From Alphaproteobacteria bacterium (GTDB taxonomy: Bacteria > Pseudomonadota > Alphaproteobacteria > Pelagibacterales > Pelagibacteraceae), in assembly GCA_016870175.1 (NCBI GenBank), contig VGCG01000002.1, forward strand, positions 1-64,000: DNA of 64,000 bases, read 5' to 3'. This document shows, piece by piece, positions 56,260-64,000 of the stretch. Below the pieces are notes generated by a model. The model was not told the DNA's origin and searched no databases. It worked only from the letters and a program-made list of their open reading frames with translations. The translations under genes and the position numbers were made by a program. Each line of letters begins with the position of its first letter. Positions within the stretch are counted from its first letter, which is position 1.

Positions 56260-56829
56260 TTAGCTTACAACCCCATTATTAATTTTAAGAACATTACTAA
56301 AAAAATATACTAGCAAAATAATTTGTGGAGCTAAAGTGATGATGGCTGTTTTAATATAATTATTATATTTAAGAACTTCGTTAACACCTATGATTAAAGC
56401 TACGCTATACCATAAATATGGAATAAATATAAAATATATTAATTTAATGTTAAAAATAAATATATAGAATATGAATGGAGCATTGGCATAAGCAACAACG
56501 ATCAAGAGTTTTCTAAAATTACATTTAGTTGATTTATTTGGAAAAACTACTACTCCGACAAAATATAAGTATGCGGTTTTGATAATCCAACCAATAATGC
56601 TCATAATAATGTAAAATCTTATTGAAGGTCCTTTCGTGTCATTGATATCAAAAACACTAGTCATATGTTTAAGGAAGATTGAGCCAGGAACTAAACTTAT
56701 AATTGAAATCAGTAAAATTAGAGTTATCGCAAAGTATATTGATGCTTCTTCAAAATTTTTATTATCTTGATAAAGAGATTTATCTAATTTTAAAGATTTT
56801 AAAACTATACTTAGAAATTCTTTAAACAT
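56260..56829 (-). CDS. Yip1-like multi-pass membrane protein
   Basis: The 189-aa protein has about five transmembrane helices (for example FAITLILLISIISLVPG, YFIFIPYLWYSVALIIGV and IITLAPQIILLVYFF). The N-terminus FLSIVLKSLKLDKSLY and the helix layout are those of Yip1/YIPF domain proteins in bacteria, whose role is unknown. It is separate from purE by 116 bp and follows the 31-aa frame. Confidence 0.6.
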   Translation of the reverse strand: MFKEFLSIVLKSLKLDKSLYQDNKNFEEASIYFAITLILLISIISLVPGSIFLKHMTSVFDINDTKGPSIRFYIIMSIIGWIIKTAYLYFVGVVVFPNKSTKCNFRKLLIVVAYANAPFIFYIFIFNIKLIYFIFIPYLWYSVALIIGVNEVLKYNNYIKTAIITLAPQIILLVYFFSNVLKINNGVVS

Positions 56830-56842
56830 TTTATTTTATTTT

Positions 56843-56938
56843 TTAAATTTTTTTTGGTTTTTTATAAGAAACAAATAATGAAAAAATTATTAAAGCAATC
56901 GATATAATACAAATAACTAGAAGAAATAATTTGGTCAT
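56843..56938 (-). CDS. Possible 31-aa membrane peptide
   Basis: A short frame on the minus strand encodes one transmembrane helix (LFLLVICIISIALIIFSLFV) with a polar start (MTK) and a basic tail (YKKPKKI). It fits exactly between the DUF1479 gene and the Yip1-like gene, using nearly all of that gap. In AT-rich DNA, short hydrophobic frames arise by chance, so this is tentative. Confidence 0.35.
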   Translation of the reverse strand: MTKLFLLVICIISIALIIFSLFVSYKKPKKI

Positions 56939-56949
56939 AAAATCTTAGT

Positions 56950-58185
56950 TTATAACCAATCTTTTAATGCCATTTGCTTTTTTCCCAAATCAGATAAATC
57001 ATTAACTAAAGTTCTATTTTTATAATTAATTTCGTAATCCTCAGGGGCAAAATCAGATGGACTTTCACCTTTTAAGAATTTTTCAGCTTGTTTTTTTGCA
57101 TAACTTAAATTTTTTTCACAATACGGCATTGAACCAACATAGACAACGTTAGAATAATTATTACCTGTATGAACATCTTCAACGGCATGAATAACGTCAG
57201 GATGCCACCAAATTGTATCACCAGGATTCATTTTTGGAATTGATACTAATCCCTCTAAAAGTGATGAGTGGTATTTTTGATTAACTGCTAAAGCTCTTCC
57301 GCTTTTAGAGTCACAAAGTTCATGTTCGGGAACATCATCAAGCAAAGCTCTGGTTAAAACATAAGCCATGCCTTTAGCTATTGGTATTAATTGAAGTGTT
57401 CCATCATTAGGACCTTGTTCTGTTAAAGCTGTCCAACCTTGAAAAGTTCGAAATGTGTTACTTACGGCTGGAGATTTAATTAAATCGGTTTTATCACGAT
57501 ACATCGCGTTAAAAGGATCGTACTTTTCAAATTCATCAGCAAAAATTTTTTCATATATTTTTTGATAATTTTTTTCAATCCATCTTTCAATTGAACCTGC
57601 GTCACAATGTGGAGATAATCCTAAAGTAGAGTCACCTGGTTGTCGACGTCTAACACGATCTGCATATATCAATTCTTTGTTAGGATCAAAAACTTGATAA
57701 TTATCAAATTTATAATTCCAAATATTATTTATAAATTTTTTTACTTTATCAAGCTCATTTGATTGTCTAATTTCCGTTTGAGTTTTTGACCAATAAAGAC
57801 CAAATATCTGAGGTTTACCTGATTTTAATTCACTAAAATAATTATCAAGATGTGATTTTTTAATTTGGTCTTGATAGTAGTGATTCGACTCAATATAATT
57901 TTCTAAATCTTGATTCCACTTAATAATTTGATCTTTTTTAAAAACGTTTCTAACTATTAAACAGCCCCTTTTTTTTATTTGATTAATATTTTTTTCATTA
58001 TCATTACTTAGATCATTAAAATTAATTTCTGGTATTATTGATAAGTTTTTTTCTTGAAACTTTTTTATTTCATTGACTTCCGATTTAATAAAATCAGAAA
58101 TTTTTTCAAAATTTTTTTTATAGTCTTTTGACTTACTTCTTAGGATTTTTTTACTTTTAATTATTTCAGTATCAAAATTATTCAT
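56950..58185 (-). CDS. DUF1479-family Fe(II)/2-oxoglutarate dioxygenase-like protein
   Basis: The 411-aa protein carries family text FRTFQGWTALTEQGPNDGTLQLIP and a non-haem iron site: His and Asp in LSPHCDAGSIERW, and the distal His in WWHPDVIHAVED, with an Arg-type 2-oxoglutarate contact likely beyond. DUF1479 enzymes are poorly characterised oxygenases (YbiU-like). It lies 40 bp downstream of the folate demethylase gene on the same strand, so it probably oxidises an intermediate of that pathway. That role is inferred. Confidence 0.8.
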   Translation of the reverse strand: MNNFDTEIIKSKKILRSKSKDYKKNFEKISDFIKSEVNEIKKFQEKNLSIIPEINFNDLSNDNEKNINQIKKRGCLIVRNVFKKDQIIKWNQDLENYIESNHYYQDQIKKSHLDNYFSELKSGKPQIFGLYWSKTQTEIRQSNELDKVKKFINNIWNYKFDNYQVFDPNKELIYADRVRRRQPGDSTLGLSPHCDAGSIERWIEKNYQKIYEKIFADEFEKYDPFNAMYRDKTDLIKSPAVSNTFRTFQGWTALTEQGPNDGTLQLIPIAKGMAYVLTRALLDDVPEHELCDSKSGRALAVNQKYHSSLLEGLVSIPKMNPGDTIWWHPDVIHAVEDVHTGNNYSNVVYVGSMPYCEKNLSYAKKQAEKFLKGESPSDFAPEDYEINYKNRTLVNDLSDLGKKQMALKDWL

Positions 58186-58225
58186 TTTTTTATAGGGGAG
58201 AACATAATCTCCCCTGAAATTTAAT

Positions 58226-59584
58226 CTAGTCTTTTATAATTTCCCTAGTATTTGCGTTGTGTGACTCAGTAAATGGAATATTCACAACTACAGCATCAAC
58301 TGGTTTACCTGCTTTATTTGAATATTTTGCTGGTAAATGAACTTTAAATTTAGTTCCAATTTTTCCTTCAGGAAAACCATTTTTGTTTAAGGTTCCATCA
58401 TAAGGCACAAACCCCATAGCAATATTTTTCTCTTTTTCAGGATGATACCAAGGAGAAGTAAGGAAACCAACTGGTTTGCCTCCACTAGCTTTTGATACTA
58501 ACCAAAAATCAGGCGCATATTCCGTTATTGGTTTTCCACCTAATTCAAAACCAACTAACTGCAATTTATATGGCTTTTTTCCCGCTTTAAGTTGAGCTCC
58601 CATTTTTTCAAGAGCTGCTTTACCCACATAATTGCCTTTTTTCTTCCATTCACCTTTGCCAGATAATGAAACCTGGTATCCCAAGTTACATTGGAAGGGA
58701 TTGTGCTCATTATCCATGTCTTGACCCCAAGAAAGAATTCCGGCTTGAACTCTTCTATGATGTGCAGGTGCTATAACTTTTAAATTATATTTTTTTCCTG
58801 CTTTTAGAACTGCGTTCCACATATCATCTGCATAAAGAGTTGCATTTTTTAGATAAATTTCATAGCCAGCTTCTCCAGAGAAACCAGATTGTGAAATCAC
58901 ACAATCTCTTCCACCGATTTTAGCTTTCGCCAAACCGTAGAAAGGCATATTATCCACATCGACCTGTTTACCAATTAAGTCTTTCATCAATGCTTTAGAT
59001 TTAGGTCCTTGAATTTGCACTGGACAAGCGTCTATCTCATCGATTTCAACTTTGTATTTCCTGTTAGAATTTACCCCTTGCAAGTAAAAACCTATATCAC
59101 TATCTGAAAGACTAAACCAAAATTCATCTTTTGAAATTCTTAAAAGAATAGGATCATTAAGAATTCCACCTTTATAATTACAAAGAATAACATATCTTGC
59201 TCTCATAGGTGAAATTTTAGTAGCATCTCTTGTTATAACATAGTCTACAAACTTTTCTGCATCTGGACCTTTAACTCTTATCTGTCTTTCAACAGCGACA
59301 TTCCACATGGTAACATCATTTTTGATTGATTTGTACTCAGCCATTGCTCCACCCTTTTTAGGTTTGATATAGCCTCTGGGATGATAAATCCGATTGTAAA
59401 CTTCTGCTCTCCAACAACCACTTTTCATAGACAAATGCCAATAAGGTGATTTTCTTATTCTAGTAGAAATTAGAAGTTCTACTTTCGTAGGACCACTTTG
59501 TCTTAAGTTATAAGGCACGTGTCGATCTGATTGATCAACTGACGTTTCATGTTTTGATTTACTGTAATTAAACTCATTTGGCAT
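58226..59584 (-). CDS. Folate-dependent demethylase of the GcvT/DmdA/LigM family
   Basis: The 452-aa protein has a GCV_T fold: YKSIKNDVTMWNVAVERQIRVKG, VQIQGPKSKALMKDLIG, SGFSGEAGYEIYL, AGILSWGQDMDNEHNPFQ and a C-terminal domain with GFLTSPWYHPEKEKNIAMG. DmdA is about 370 aa, and aryl O-demethylases LigM/DesA about 460-470, so this is closer in length to the latter. Its start overlaps the MetF-like gene by 11 bp, the arrangement expected when the product is methyl-THF. It is probably not the true DMSP demethylase; the methyl donor is unknown. Confidence 0.78.
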   Translation of the reverse strand: MPNEFNYSKSKHETSVDQSDRHVPYNLRQSGPTKVELLISTRIRKSPYWHLSMKSGCWRAEVYNRIYHPRGYIKPKKGGAMAEYKSIKNDVTMWNVAVERQIRVKGPDAEKFVDYVITRDATKISPMRARYVILCNYKGGILNDPILLRISKDEFWFSLSDSDIGFYLQGVNSNRKYKVEIDEIDACPVQIQGPKSKALMKDLIGKQVDVDNMPFYGLAKAKIGGRDCVISQSGFSGEAGYEIYLKNATLYADDMWNAVLKAGKKYNLKVIAPAHHRRVQAGILSWGQDMDNEHNPFQCNLGYQVSLSGKGEWKKKGNYVGKAALEKMGAQLKAGKKPYKLQLVGFELGGKPITEYAPDFWLVSKASGGKPVGFLTSPWYHPEKEKNIAMGFVPYDGTLNKNGFPEGKIGTKFKVHLPAKYSNKAGKPVDAVVVNIPFTESHNANTREIIKD

Positions 59585-60305
59585 AATTATTCTCCTTTAA
59601 CCATTTGTTTGTTTCTATTAAGCCGCCAAATGAATAAATGTGAAAGTTAGAAGAATAATTTTTAACTCTTTTAATTATATCATTTGGATCTTTGAATTTT
59701 AATAAATCAAGTGTTTTGCTTAAATTTGACTTAAGAAAATTAATGGAATTTTTTGCTCCAATTATATTAGCAAATTTAATTAAACTTGACATTTTTAGAG
59801 GTCCGGTAATTCCAACATGAACCGGTACTGATTGTTTGGAAATAAAATCTATAATAAGACTACTATCTAATAACCATTGAGTGACAATATAATCAGCATA
59901 AGGTTTTTTATCTATCATAGCTTTCGTTAATTTTTCGTCTGATATATCAGGACTTCCTTCAGGGTGTCCAGCAATACCTATTTTAATTTTATCAAAAAAA
60001 CCTGTTTCCAAAATTTGGATCGAACTATCAAATTTTCCAACTGGCTTCAAACTACCCCCGATAACAAGTACCTGCTTTGTACCGCCATCTTTGCATCTAT
60101 TAATATAATCTTTAAGTTGTAATTCATTAACTATTGATCTCGCAGGAAAGTGAGGTACTGGATTAAAGCCTTTTTTTGCTAGTTCCTCGGATTTTTTAGC
60201 AGTCTCCTTATAATCACCTCCTGGTAACATTGTTATATAGACGTCTTTTAACGATGGAAGACTATTAAGATCCGTATTTGGTCCTATTTCTATTGAAAAA
60301 TGCAT
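59574..60305 (-). CDS. metF: Methylenetetrahydrofolate reductase-like protein
   Basis: The 243-aa protein resembles the MetF barrel: YITMLPGGDY, HFPARSIV in place of the usual HLTC strand, GIAGHPEGSP and YIVTQWLLDSS. It is shorter than typical MetF (about 290-300 aa). Paired with a methyl-transferring GcvT-family enzyme it would oxidise methyl-THF to methylene-THF rather than serve methionine synthesis; this is inference from the overlap of the two genes. Its start lies 102 bp from the chosen start of the divergent Rieske gene. Confidence 0.82.
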   Translation of the reverse strand: MHFSIEIGPNTDLNSLPSLKDVYITMLPGGDYKETAKKSEELAKKGFNPVPHFPARSIVNELQLKDYINRCKDGGTKQVLVIGGSLKPVGKFDSSIQILETGFFDKIKIGIAGHPEGSPDISDEKLTKAMIDKKPYADYIVTQWLLDSSLIIDFISKQSVPVHVGITGPLKMSSLIKFANIIGAKNSINFLKSNLSKTLDLLKFKDPNDIIKRVKNYSSNFHIYSFGGLIETNKWLKENNYAK

Positions 60306-60407
60306 TTGTTCCGATCATTATCTTATTTAAAAAAGCTGTCAAAGAAATTCAGAATTAGTACAACTAAAATTCTTGCCAAAAGTTTTACCAGTGATATTTT
60401 TTTTACA

Positions 60408-61604
60408 ATGGATAAAGCATCTAAAACTTTAAAAATTTCAGATATTCTTGATATTGAGAAAATAAAGACAGTTAATCATTCGATTCAAAAAGCGCATGGC
60501 TTACCAAATGAATGTTACACAAAATCCGAATATTTAAATTTTGAAAAAGAAAAAATATTTTGTGATAATTGGACTGTGATTGGTACCGCAAGCTCAATAC
60601 CAGATATTGGTGATGCTAAAATATACAGTTTGTTGGGAATTCCTATAATTATTATAAGAGATAAATCTAATAATATAAAAGTTTTTCACAACGTATGTAG
60701 TCATAGAGGAGTCAGGCTTGTTAATGAATCTTGTAAATTAAAAAATATTATAAGATGTCCTTATCACTCGTGGACTTACGATTTTTCAGGAAAATTAATT
60801 GCAACACCTCATATAGGTGGAATGAACATACATGAAGCAAAAGGTTTTGACAGGGAAAAAAGCAATCTTAAAGAAATAAGATCTCATGTATGGATGGACC
60901 TAATATTTATTAATATTAATAAAAATGCAAAAAGTTTTGATCAAAGTATTAAATCTTTAAATGATAGATGGTCTAAATTTATTAGTGAGGAGGATAAAAA
61001 GTTAGTAAGGCACGCAAAAGATTTCGGATATTTTAATATGGAAGTAAATACTAATTGGAAGCTTGCTATAGAAAATTTTTGCGAAAGTTATCATTTACCC
61101 TGGGTCCATCCTGAATTAAATAAAGTTTCAAACATAAAAGACCATTATCATATTGAGGATTCCTTTGGAACATACTCTGGTCAAGGAAGTTATAAATATG
61201 TTCAACAATTTTATCATAATAAAAAATTCGCAACATTTCCCAATTGGCCAAGTAATTTAACAAATAATGCAGAGTACGTTTCTTTGTTTCCTAACGTAAT
61301 GCTTGGAATTCATATCGATCATTTTTATGCATTTTGGTTAGAGCCATTAGATAATAATAAAACAAGGGAACATTTTGAGATGTATTATGTTGGCAGCGAA
61401 AGTGCTGAGAGTGATGATTTCAAAGAAATGAGAGAAAAAAATTTTAAGTTTTGGCAAAATGTTATGAATGAGGATATTTTTGCAATAGAAAGTATGCAGA
61501 GAGGAAGAAGTTCACCAGTATATAATGGAGGAAATTTTTCTCCAATAATGGATACACCAACTTTAATGTTTCACAGGTGGGTAGCAAATAGCTTAACTAA
61601 ATAA
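60408..61604 (+). CDS. Rieske non-haem iron oxygenase, quaternary-amine type
   Basis: I chose the ATG at 60408 (MDKASKTLKISDIL; 398 aa). A longer frame from 60300 would overlap the divergent metF-like start and add 36 basic residues unlike the family. The Rieske cluster ligands are Cys97, His99, Cys117 and His120. The mononuclear iron site has Glu226, His229 and His234 in ENFCESYHLPWVH. The bridging residue is Glu, as in carnitine oxygenase CntA, instead of the usual Asp. Length and style match GbcA/stachydrine-demethylase-like alpha subunits, suggesting a betaine substrate. The reductase partner is not in the window. Confidence 0.85.
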   Translation: MDKASKTLKISDILDIEKIKTVNHSIQKAHGLPNECYTKSEYLNFEKEKIFCDNWTVIGTASSIPDIGDAKIYSLLGIPIIIIRDKSNNIKVFHNVCSHRGVRLVNESCKLKNIIRCPYHSWTYDFSGKLIATPHIGGMNIHEAKGFDREKSNLKEIRSHVWMDLIFININKNAKSFDQSIKSLNDRWSKFISEEDKKLVRHAKDFGYFNMEVNTNWKLAIENFCESYHLPWVHPELNKVSNIKDHYHIEDSFGTYSGQGSYKYVQQFYHNKKFATFPNWPSNLTNNAEYVSLFPNVMLGIHIDHFYAFWLEPLDNNKTREHFEMYYVGSESAESDDFKEMREKNFKFWQNVMNEDIFAIESMQRGRSSPVYNGGNFSPIMDTPTLMFHRWVANSLTK

Positions 61605-61673
61605 GACAAGTAAATACTATCATTATGAGAATAATAAATTTAAAAAAATTAATAAAAATATAAAAAATTAAAC

Positions 61674-62573
61674 ATGGAGTTAAACGGTATCTATACCGCG
61701 CTTATTACGCCTTTTAATAAAGACAATTCAGTAAACAAAAATGCTTACGAACAAGTAATTAATAAAGTAATACAAGATGAAGTTCATGGGGTTGTTGTAG
61801 CCGGATCTACTGGGGAAAATTATTCTCAAACATTAGAGGAAAGAATTAATCTTATCGAACTAACCAGTAAAATAATTAATAAACGAGTTAGCCTCATAGT
61901 AGGTATTGGTGGTGTCACTAGAACTGAAGACTCTATAGTTTTAGGTAAAAAAGCAAAATTAGTTGGTGCCGATGCTATAATGATTTCTTCACCACCATAC
62001 GCAGTTCCAACCAGCAAGGAAAATGCAATTAATTCATTAATAATAGATAATGCTATTGATCTACCAATATTACTTTACAACTATCCAGGTAGAACGGGTG
62101 TTCACATGGATAAAGAATATCTTGATATTATAAGTGTATCAAATAATTTTCGCTGGATAAAAGAAAGCTCGGGTGAATTAAGTAGAATTGATTTTTTAAT
62201 TAAAAATTACCCTAATATTAAATTATGTTGTGGAATGGATGATCAGGCACTTGAATATTTTCAAGCAGGAGTAAAAAGCTGGGTTTGTGCAGGAAGTAAT
62301 TTTTCAGCAACAGCCCATTTAGCTTTATGGAAAAGTTTTGTTGTCGAAAAAAATTTAGAAAAAGCTAAAAAAATATGGAGTTCAATGCTACCTTTAATGA
62401 AGCAATTAGAACAGGGTGGAAAATTTATTCAATCAATAAAACACGGTGTAAGCATTACCGGAATTGATGCAGGCATTCCAAGATTACCATTGCAACCTTT
62501 AGATGATAATGAAAAAATTTTAATAGAAAAAATAATTACTAAGATGAATAATTCTATTAGAGAAATTAATTGA
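61674..62573 (+). CDS. DapA/NAL-family aldolase or dehydratase
   Basis: The 299-aa protein has Schiff-base Lys163 (WIKESSGELSRI), Tyr135 in YNYPGRTG, and GSTGENYSQTLEERINL near the N-terminus. This superfamily includes dihydrodipicolinate synthase, N-acetylneuraminate lyase, KDG aldolases and pyrroline-hydroxycarboxylate deaminase. Placement between a Rieske oxygenase and an FAD amine oxidoreductase, away from lysine genes, favours a catabolic role. DapA itself cannot be excluded from sequence alone. Confidence 0.8.
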   Translation: MELNGIYTALITPFNKDNSVNKNAYEQVINKVIQDEVHGVVVAGSTGENYSQTLEERINLIELTSKIINKRVSLIVGIGGVTRTEDSIVLGKKAKLVGADAIMISSPPYAVPTSKENAINSLIIDNAIDLPILLYNYPGRTGVHMDKEYLDIISVSNNFRWIKESSGELSRIDFLIKNYPNIKLCCGMDDQALEYFQAGVKSWVCAGSNFSATAHLALWKSFVVEKNLEKAKKIWSSMLPLMKQLEQGGKFIQSIKHGVSITGIDAGIPRLPLQPLDDNEKILIEKIITKMNNSIREIN

Positions 62574-63928
62574 TGTCTAAAGTTCATTTAGTAAAACGGT
62601 TACCAAAAGATCCTGGTCCTCCTGCGTGGAGAAGTATTATTCCAGATCAACCAAGATATCCTAAATTAGAAAATCAAATTATAACTGATTGGTTAGTCAT
62701 TGGAGCTGGTTTTGCTGGCTTATCTGCTTCAAGAAGATTATGTCAAATTACAAACGATGAAAAAATTACTTTAATAGAAGCTAGCGAGGTAGCCGCTGGA
62801 CCAGCGGGTCGAAACTCTGGTTTTATGATCGATTTACCTCACGAATTAGGTACAGGTACTTATAAAGATACCATTGAAAGAGATAAGCTTCATATCAAAT
62901 TAAATAGATACGCTATAGATTTTGCTCAGGACTCTGCAAAAGAATATTCAATGCCAGATGAAGCTGCAGAATTATCAGGTCGTATAAATGGGGTAGTTAA
63001 TGATAATGGTGAGAAACATAACTTAGAATTTGCTAGACATCTAGATAACCTGGGTGAAAAATATCAACATCTTACTTCTGGTGATATGAAAGATATTACA
63101 GGATCTACATTTTATAAAGGTGGATTGTTTTTACCAGGTTGTTTGATGATACAGCCAGCTCTTTATATAAGTAAACTTGCAGCTGGAATTTTTTTAAAAT
63201 TCAAAAATAGATTTAAAATTTATGAGCACTCACCAGCTATTAAATTAGAAAAAAATGGTGATAGTTGGATAGTAACAACTCCACAAGGATCTATTATTAC
63301 TAAAAAAATTATTATGGGAGTGAATGGCCACGTTGAGTCATTCGGTTTTTTTGAAAAACGTTTAATGCATGTTTTTACATATGCTTCAATGACCAAGAAA
63401 CTTACAACTAAGCAACAAAAAATTTTAGGAGGTAAACCTAGTTGGGGAATTATCCCCTCTAATCCAATGGGCTCAACATTAAGAAGAATAACAGGAATAA
63501 GTGGTGATAGAATTTTAATTCGTAATCGATGGACTTTTAACCCCTCAATTGAAGTTCCAGATAGTAATGTTGAAAAATTTGGTAAAGATCAAGATTTGAG
63601 TTTTAGAAAAAGGTTTCCAATGCTTAATGATGTGGAAATGGAATATAGATGGGGTGGTAGATTATGTTTATCTTTAAATTCAGTTCCAGCCTTTGGTGAA
63701 GTTGAAAAAAATTTATATTCGGCCTGTTGTCAGAATGGTATTGGAGCAGCAAAAGGAACTTTAGCTGGAATTGGTGCTGCTGAATTAGCCAGCAATATTC
63801 AATCAGTTATTGTTAAAGATATGCAGTCCTATGAACAACCAAAAAAATTACCACCAAAACCAATTTCTATTATAGGTGCGAATGCAATAATAAGCTGGAG
63901 AGAAATGATGGCAAAAGATGAATTATAA
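62573..63928 (+). CDS. FAD-dependent amine oxidoreductase (DAO family)
   Basis: I start it at the ATG at 62573 (TGATG overlap with the previous stop); a TTG at 62570 would add one residue. The 451-aa protein has WLVIGAGFAGLSASRRL, the PAGRNSGFMIDLPHE motif seen in the PuuB/OrdL-like group, and a C-terminal YRWGGRLCLSLNSVPAFGEVE segment. It probably oxidises a secondary amine or amino acid derivative such as an N-methylated imino acid. Translation is coupled to the DapA-family gene. Confidence 0.8.
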   Translation: MSKVHLVKRLPKDPGPPAWRSIIPDQPRYPKLENQIITDWLVIGAGFAGLSASRRLCQITNDEKITLIEASEVAAGPAGRNSGFMIDLPHELGTGTYKDTIERDKLHIKLNRYAIDFAQDSAKEYSMPDEAAELSGRINGVVNDNGEKHNLEFARHLDNLGEKYQHLTSGDMKDITGSTFYKGGLFLPGCLMIQPALYISKLAAGIFLKFKNRFKIYEHSPAIKLEKNGDSWIVTTPQGSIITKKIIMGVNGHVESFGFFEKRLMHVFTYASMTKKLTTKQQKILGGKPSWGIIPSNPMGSTLRRITGISGDRILIRNRWTFNPSIEVPDSNVEKFGKDQDLSFRKRFPMLNDVEMEYRWGGRLCLSLNSVPAFGEVEKNLYSACCQNGIGAAKGTLAGIGAAELASNIQSVIVKDMQSYEQPKKLPPKPISIIGANAIISWREMMAKDEL

Positions 63929-64000
63929 ATATATTTTCTCAAACAAATATTTTAAAAATAAAATTGTTTATGATAAATTATTTTCTAAATAAAAAATCCA

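Noticed and set aside
58226-59584. Calling the folate demethylase DmdA (DMSP demethylase).
   Set aside because: It is about 80 residues longer than DmdA, and its MetF, Rieske and DUF1479 neighbours point to another methylated substrate.
60300-60407. N-terminal extension of the Rieske oxygenase from an ATG at 60300.
   Set aside because: It would overlap the divergent MetF-like start codon by 6 bp and adds 36 basic residues not typical of the family; the ATG at 60408 is better.

Overview
This window looks like chromosome of a SAR11-type marine alphaproteobacterium (Candidatus Pelagibacter or a close relative). The evidence is the very AT-rich sequence, intergenic gaps that are nearly all under 130 bp, many stop/start overlaps and TTG/GTG starts, and the gene content: osmolyte and methylamine catabolism, a duplicated glutamate-synthase-like module, folate-linked demethylases, and no insertion sequences, phage or CRISPR. 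No rRNA or tRNA gene was recognised. No stretch over 300 bp lacks a gene.

Region 1 (1-20.5 kb) is mostly housekeeping: the end of a TolC-type protein, recA with a clear terminator, alaS and icd (convergent and overlapping), a psd-pssA-glycosyltransferase-rlmE run, guaB (short, without CBS domains), a TPR protein, guaA, a glyoxalase, panB, a TerC protein, csaA, acnA, a YfgM-like and a BamB-like envelope pair, a cupin and a photolyase.

Region 2 (20.6-52.4 kb) is a long methylated-amine and nitrogen block. It holds a ProVWX-type ABC transporter resembling the TMAO transporter TmoXWV, with three small genes inserted between its ATPase and binding-protein genes. Divergent from it is a DUF1989-GcvT fusion that matches TMAO demethylase Tdm, followed by a small winged-helix protein. 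Next come an FAD oxidoreductase, a glutamine-synthetase-like enzyme, a three-gene glutamate-synthase-like set, a 131-aa protein, an Amt ammonium channel and an 80-aa protein, ending in a terminator. A second three-gene set follows, with subunit sizes of N-methylglutamate synthase, then a GmaS-like enzyme, a GpsA-like dehydrogenase, trimethylamine monooxygenase Tmm, an orphan class I amidotransferase, formate-THF ligase, and a soxBDAG operon (sarcosine oxidase or N-methylglutamate dehydrogenase). Read together: TMA is oxidised to TMAO (Tmm), TMAO is imported (TmoXWV) and demethylated (Tdm); methylamine goes through gamma-glutamylmethylamide and N-methylglutamate; released one-carbon units are handled on folate; ammonium is recaptured. 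The dimethylamine monooxygenase step is not in the window.

Region 3 (52.5-56.9 kb) holds an Asp/Glu racemase, a cupin, a cold-shock protein with a striking downstream hairpin, a GNAT enzyme, purK, purE, a Yip1-like membrane protein and a possible 31-aa membrane peptide.

Region 4 (56.9-64 kb) is a second demethylation module. A MetF-like gene, a DmdA/LigM-type folate demethylase and a DUF1479 dioxygenase run leftward. A Rieske oxygenase with a quaternary-amine-type bridging Glu, a DapA-family enzyme and an FAD oxidoreductase run rightward. The combination recalls betaine (for example hydroxyproline betaine) catabolism, but the substrate is unknown and the cluster may continue past the window edge.
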